DNA of 63,337 bases from Tabrizicola sp. (GTDB lineage: Bacteria > Pseudomonadota > Alphaproteobacteria > Rhodobacterales > Rhodobacteraceae). The translations under genes and the position numbers were made by a program. The notes under the pieces were generated by a model that was not told the DNA's origin, made no database searches, and saw only the letters and a program-made list of their open reading frames with translations. The stretch is taken from assembly GCF_016793705.1 (NCBI RefSeq), contig NZ_JAEULO010000067.1:1-63337 (forward strand). The letters run 5' to 3'. Shown here one piece after another: positions 62,008 through 63,337 of this stretch; positions within the stretch are counted from its first letter, which is position 1, and every line of letters starts with the position of its first letter.

Positions 62008-63337
62008 TTACATCTCGTCCAGCGCCTCGACGGCCTTCTGGAGCTTCTCTTTCGAGATTTCCTTCTCGGTCACTTTCGCCAGGCCGACGAGGTGGTCGAC
62101 GACCTTGTCCTCGAAGACCGGGGCGCGCAGCTGTTGCTGCATCTGCTGGTTCTTCTGCACGAATTCGAAGAACTGGCGTTCCTGCCCCGGATACTGGCGG
62201 GCGGCGGCCAGAACGGCCTGGGTCATCTCGGCGTCGGTAACGGTGACTTCGGCCTTGCGACCGACTTCCGCGAGCAGAAGGCCCAGACGCACGCGGCGCT
62301 CGGCCAGCTTCTTGTGCTCGTCCGTGGTCTCGATATGGCCGTGGTCGTGGCCATGCTCATGCGGATTTTCTTCGTGCCACAGCTGATGGGCGATCTGGTT
62401 GGCTTCCGCCTCGACCAGGTTGCCCGGCAGATCGAACTTGACCATGCCATCCAGCTGGTCCAAGAGCGAGCGCTTCAGCACCGCGCGGGCCGCGCCCTTG
62501 TATTCAGCCTCCAGCCGCTCGGCGACCTGGGCCTTCAGCGCGGCGAGGTCGTCGGCGCCGAATTTCTTCGCCAGCTCGTCGTCGATCTCGGCGGCTTTCG
62601 GTTCCTTCACCGCCTTCACCGTGCAGGCGAAGACCGCGGCCTTGCCGGCCAGATGCGCGGCGCCGTAATTTTCCGGGAAGGACACGTTGACCGTCACTTC
62701 ATCGCCGACCTTGGCGCCGACGAGCTGGTCCTCGAAGCCGGGGATGAAGCTCTTCGAACCCAGCACCAGCGGGTAGTCTTCCGCCGAGCCGCCATCGAAC
62801 AGCTCGCCGTCGACCGAGCCCTTGAAGTCGATCACGATCTGGTCGCCGTCCTTGGCCTTCGCGCCCTTCTTGCGGTCGTCGTAGGACTTGGCGGAACCGG
62901 CGAGATTGTCCAGCGCCTCGGCAATCGCCTTGTCGTCGGCCTTCACCACCAGCTTCTCCAGCTTGATCTTGCCGGCGTCGACATCCGGAATCGGCGGCAG
63001 CGCGTCATAGGACATCTCGACCACGACATCCTGGCCTTCTTTCCAGTTTTCGCCACCGACCATCTTCACTTCGGGCTGCAGCGCCGGGCGGTCGCCGGTC
63101 TTGTCGAAATGGTCCTTCATCGCGCCGTCGATGGCGTCCTGCATCGCGTCGCCCAGGATGCGGGTGCCGAACTGCTTCTTCAGGATCGCCAGCGGGACCT
63201 TGCCCTTGCGGAAGCCCTTGATCTCGACCTCGGGCTGCGCCTCGATCAGCTTTTCCTGGACCTTCGCGTCCAGTTCGGCCGCCGTCACCGTGATGGTGTA
63301 GCCGCGCTTGAGGCCTTCGTTCAGGGTCTCGGTGACC
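62008..63337 (-). CDS. tig: Trigger factor, lacking only its first residues
   Basis: The window cuts the gene about two codons into its N-terminus; the visible part starts [17 protein letters not shown]. 443 codons with: ribosome-binding [17 protein letters not shown]; PPIase domain ([32 protein letters not shown]); and a long helical C-terminal chaperone arm. The arm has a His-rich loop ([18 protein letters not shown]) not usual in E. coli. It folds nascent chains at the tunnel exit. The ATG at 63288 in this frame is a false start. Confidence 0.97.
   Translation of the reverse strand, partial: VTETLNEGLKRGYTITVTAAELDAKVQEKLIEAQPEVEIKGFRKGKVPLAILKKQFGTRILGDAMQDAIDGAMKDHFDKTGDRPALQPEVKMVGGENWKEGQDVVVEMSYDALPPIPDVDAGKIKLEKLVVKADDKAIAEALDNLAGSAKSYDDRKKGAKAKDGDQIVIDFKGSVDGELFDGGSAEDYPLVLGSKSFIPGFEDQLVGAKVGDEVTVNVSFPENYGAAHLAGKAAVFACTVKAVKEPKAAEIDDELAKKFGADDLAALKAQVAERLEAEYKGAARAVLKRSLLDQLDGMVKFDLPGNLVEAEANQIAHQLWHEENPHEHGHDHGHIETTDEHKKLAERRVRLGLLLAEVGRKAEVTVTDAEMTQAVLAAARQYPGQERQFFEFVQKNQQMQQQLRAPVFEDKVVDHLVGLAKVTEKEISKEKLQKAVEALDEM

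Overview
The window is a gene-dense, high-GC stretch of an alphaproteobacterial chromosome, almost certainly from the Rhodobacterales (Rhodobacter/Paracoccus-like). The evidence is a Rhodobacter-type cytochrome c2 next to a stand-alone aa3 oxidase subunit I, a SAM-II riboswitch upstream of metZ, CtrA-type and FnrL-type boxes, the glyQ/small membrane protein/glyS/PPDK-like cluster, and family-typical dispersed palindromic repeats. I see no rRNA, tRNA, CRISPR array, insertion sequence or prophage. Nearly all genes are chromosomal housekeeping or lineage-specific accessory genes.

Layout. 1-4.1 kb: end of lipB, cytochrome c2, oxidase subunit I, a hydrolase and a DUF2244 protein. 4.1-10.9 kb: yqeY, carA, a frameshifted MshEN-glycosyltransferase behind a CtrA-like box, a GntR regulator, a pyrimidine-nucleotidase-like HAD protein and a UbiH-type hydroxylase. 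10.9-16.8 kb: a PLP aminotransferase, two coupled Lrp/AsnC regulators divergent from ilvC, and small secreted proteins including a paralogous pair behind a second CtrA-like box. 16.9-27.5 kb (minus strand): glmM-folP-folB, sleB, a PPDK-like protein, and glyQ/small protein/glyS. 27.6-35 kb: a secreted SPOR/peptidoglycan-binding pseudoprotease, trkH, folE2, metZ with its SAM-II leader, and a TPR protein. 35-41.1 kb: yciB, a paralogous secreted pair, ftsY, a YhhN-like protein and an AlkB-like hydroxylase. 41.2-44 kb: a tandem array of seven paralogous secreted four-cysteine proteins. 44-50.5 kb: a low-GC GIY-YIG-like gene, xseA, purD, lysC and small regulators. 50.7-57.3 kb: ptsP, a luciferase-like monooxygenase behind an FNR-class promoter, matB, an EcsC-like protein and a GNAT protein. 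57.4-63.3 kb: a flavin reductase-like protein, a PACE efflux protein, rpsF-rpsR-rplI, a nucleotidyltransferase-fold gene with duplicated operator-like dyads, a DMT transporter and trigger factor (5' end cut off by the window).

Most novel material: (1) the seven-gene array of secreted Cys4 proteins at 41202-43984; (2) the orphan nucleotidyltransferase with four copies of a 12-bp half-site running into its start codon; (3) the low-GC gene combining a winged-helix-like N-terminus with a GIY-YIG/T5orf172-like nuclease domain; (4) a PPDK homologue whose ATP-grasp residues are replaced while its PEP half is intact; (5) a protease-like protein that has lost its whole catalytic triad; (6) several well-formed cis elements (SAM-II plus terminator, two CtrA-type boxes, one class-II FNR-type promoter, and a 15-bp palindrome found just behind two stop codons). 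All family assignments come from reading motifs by eye; no database search was run.
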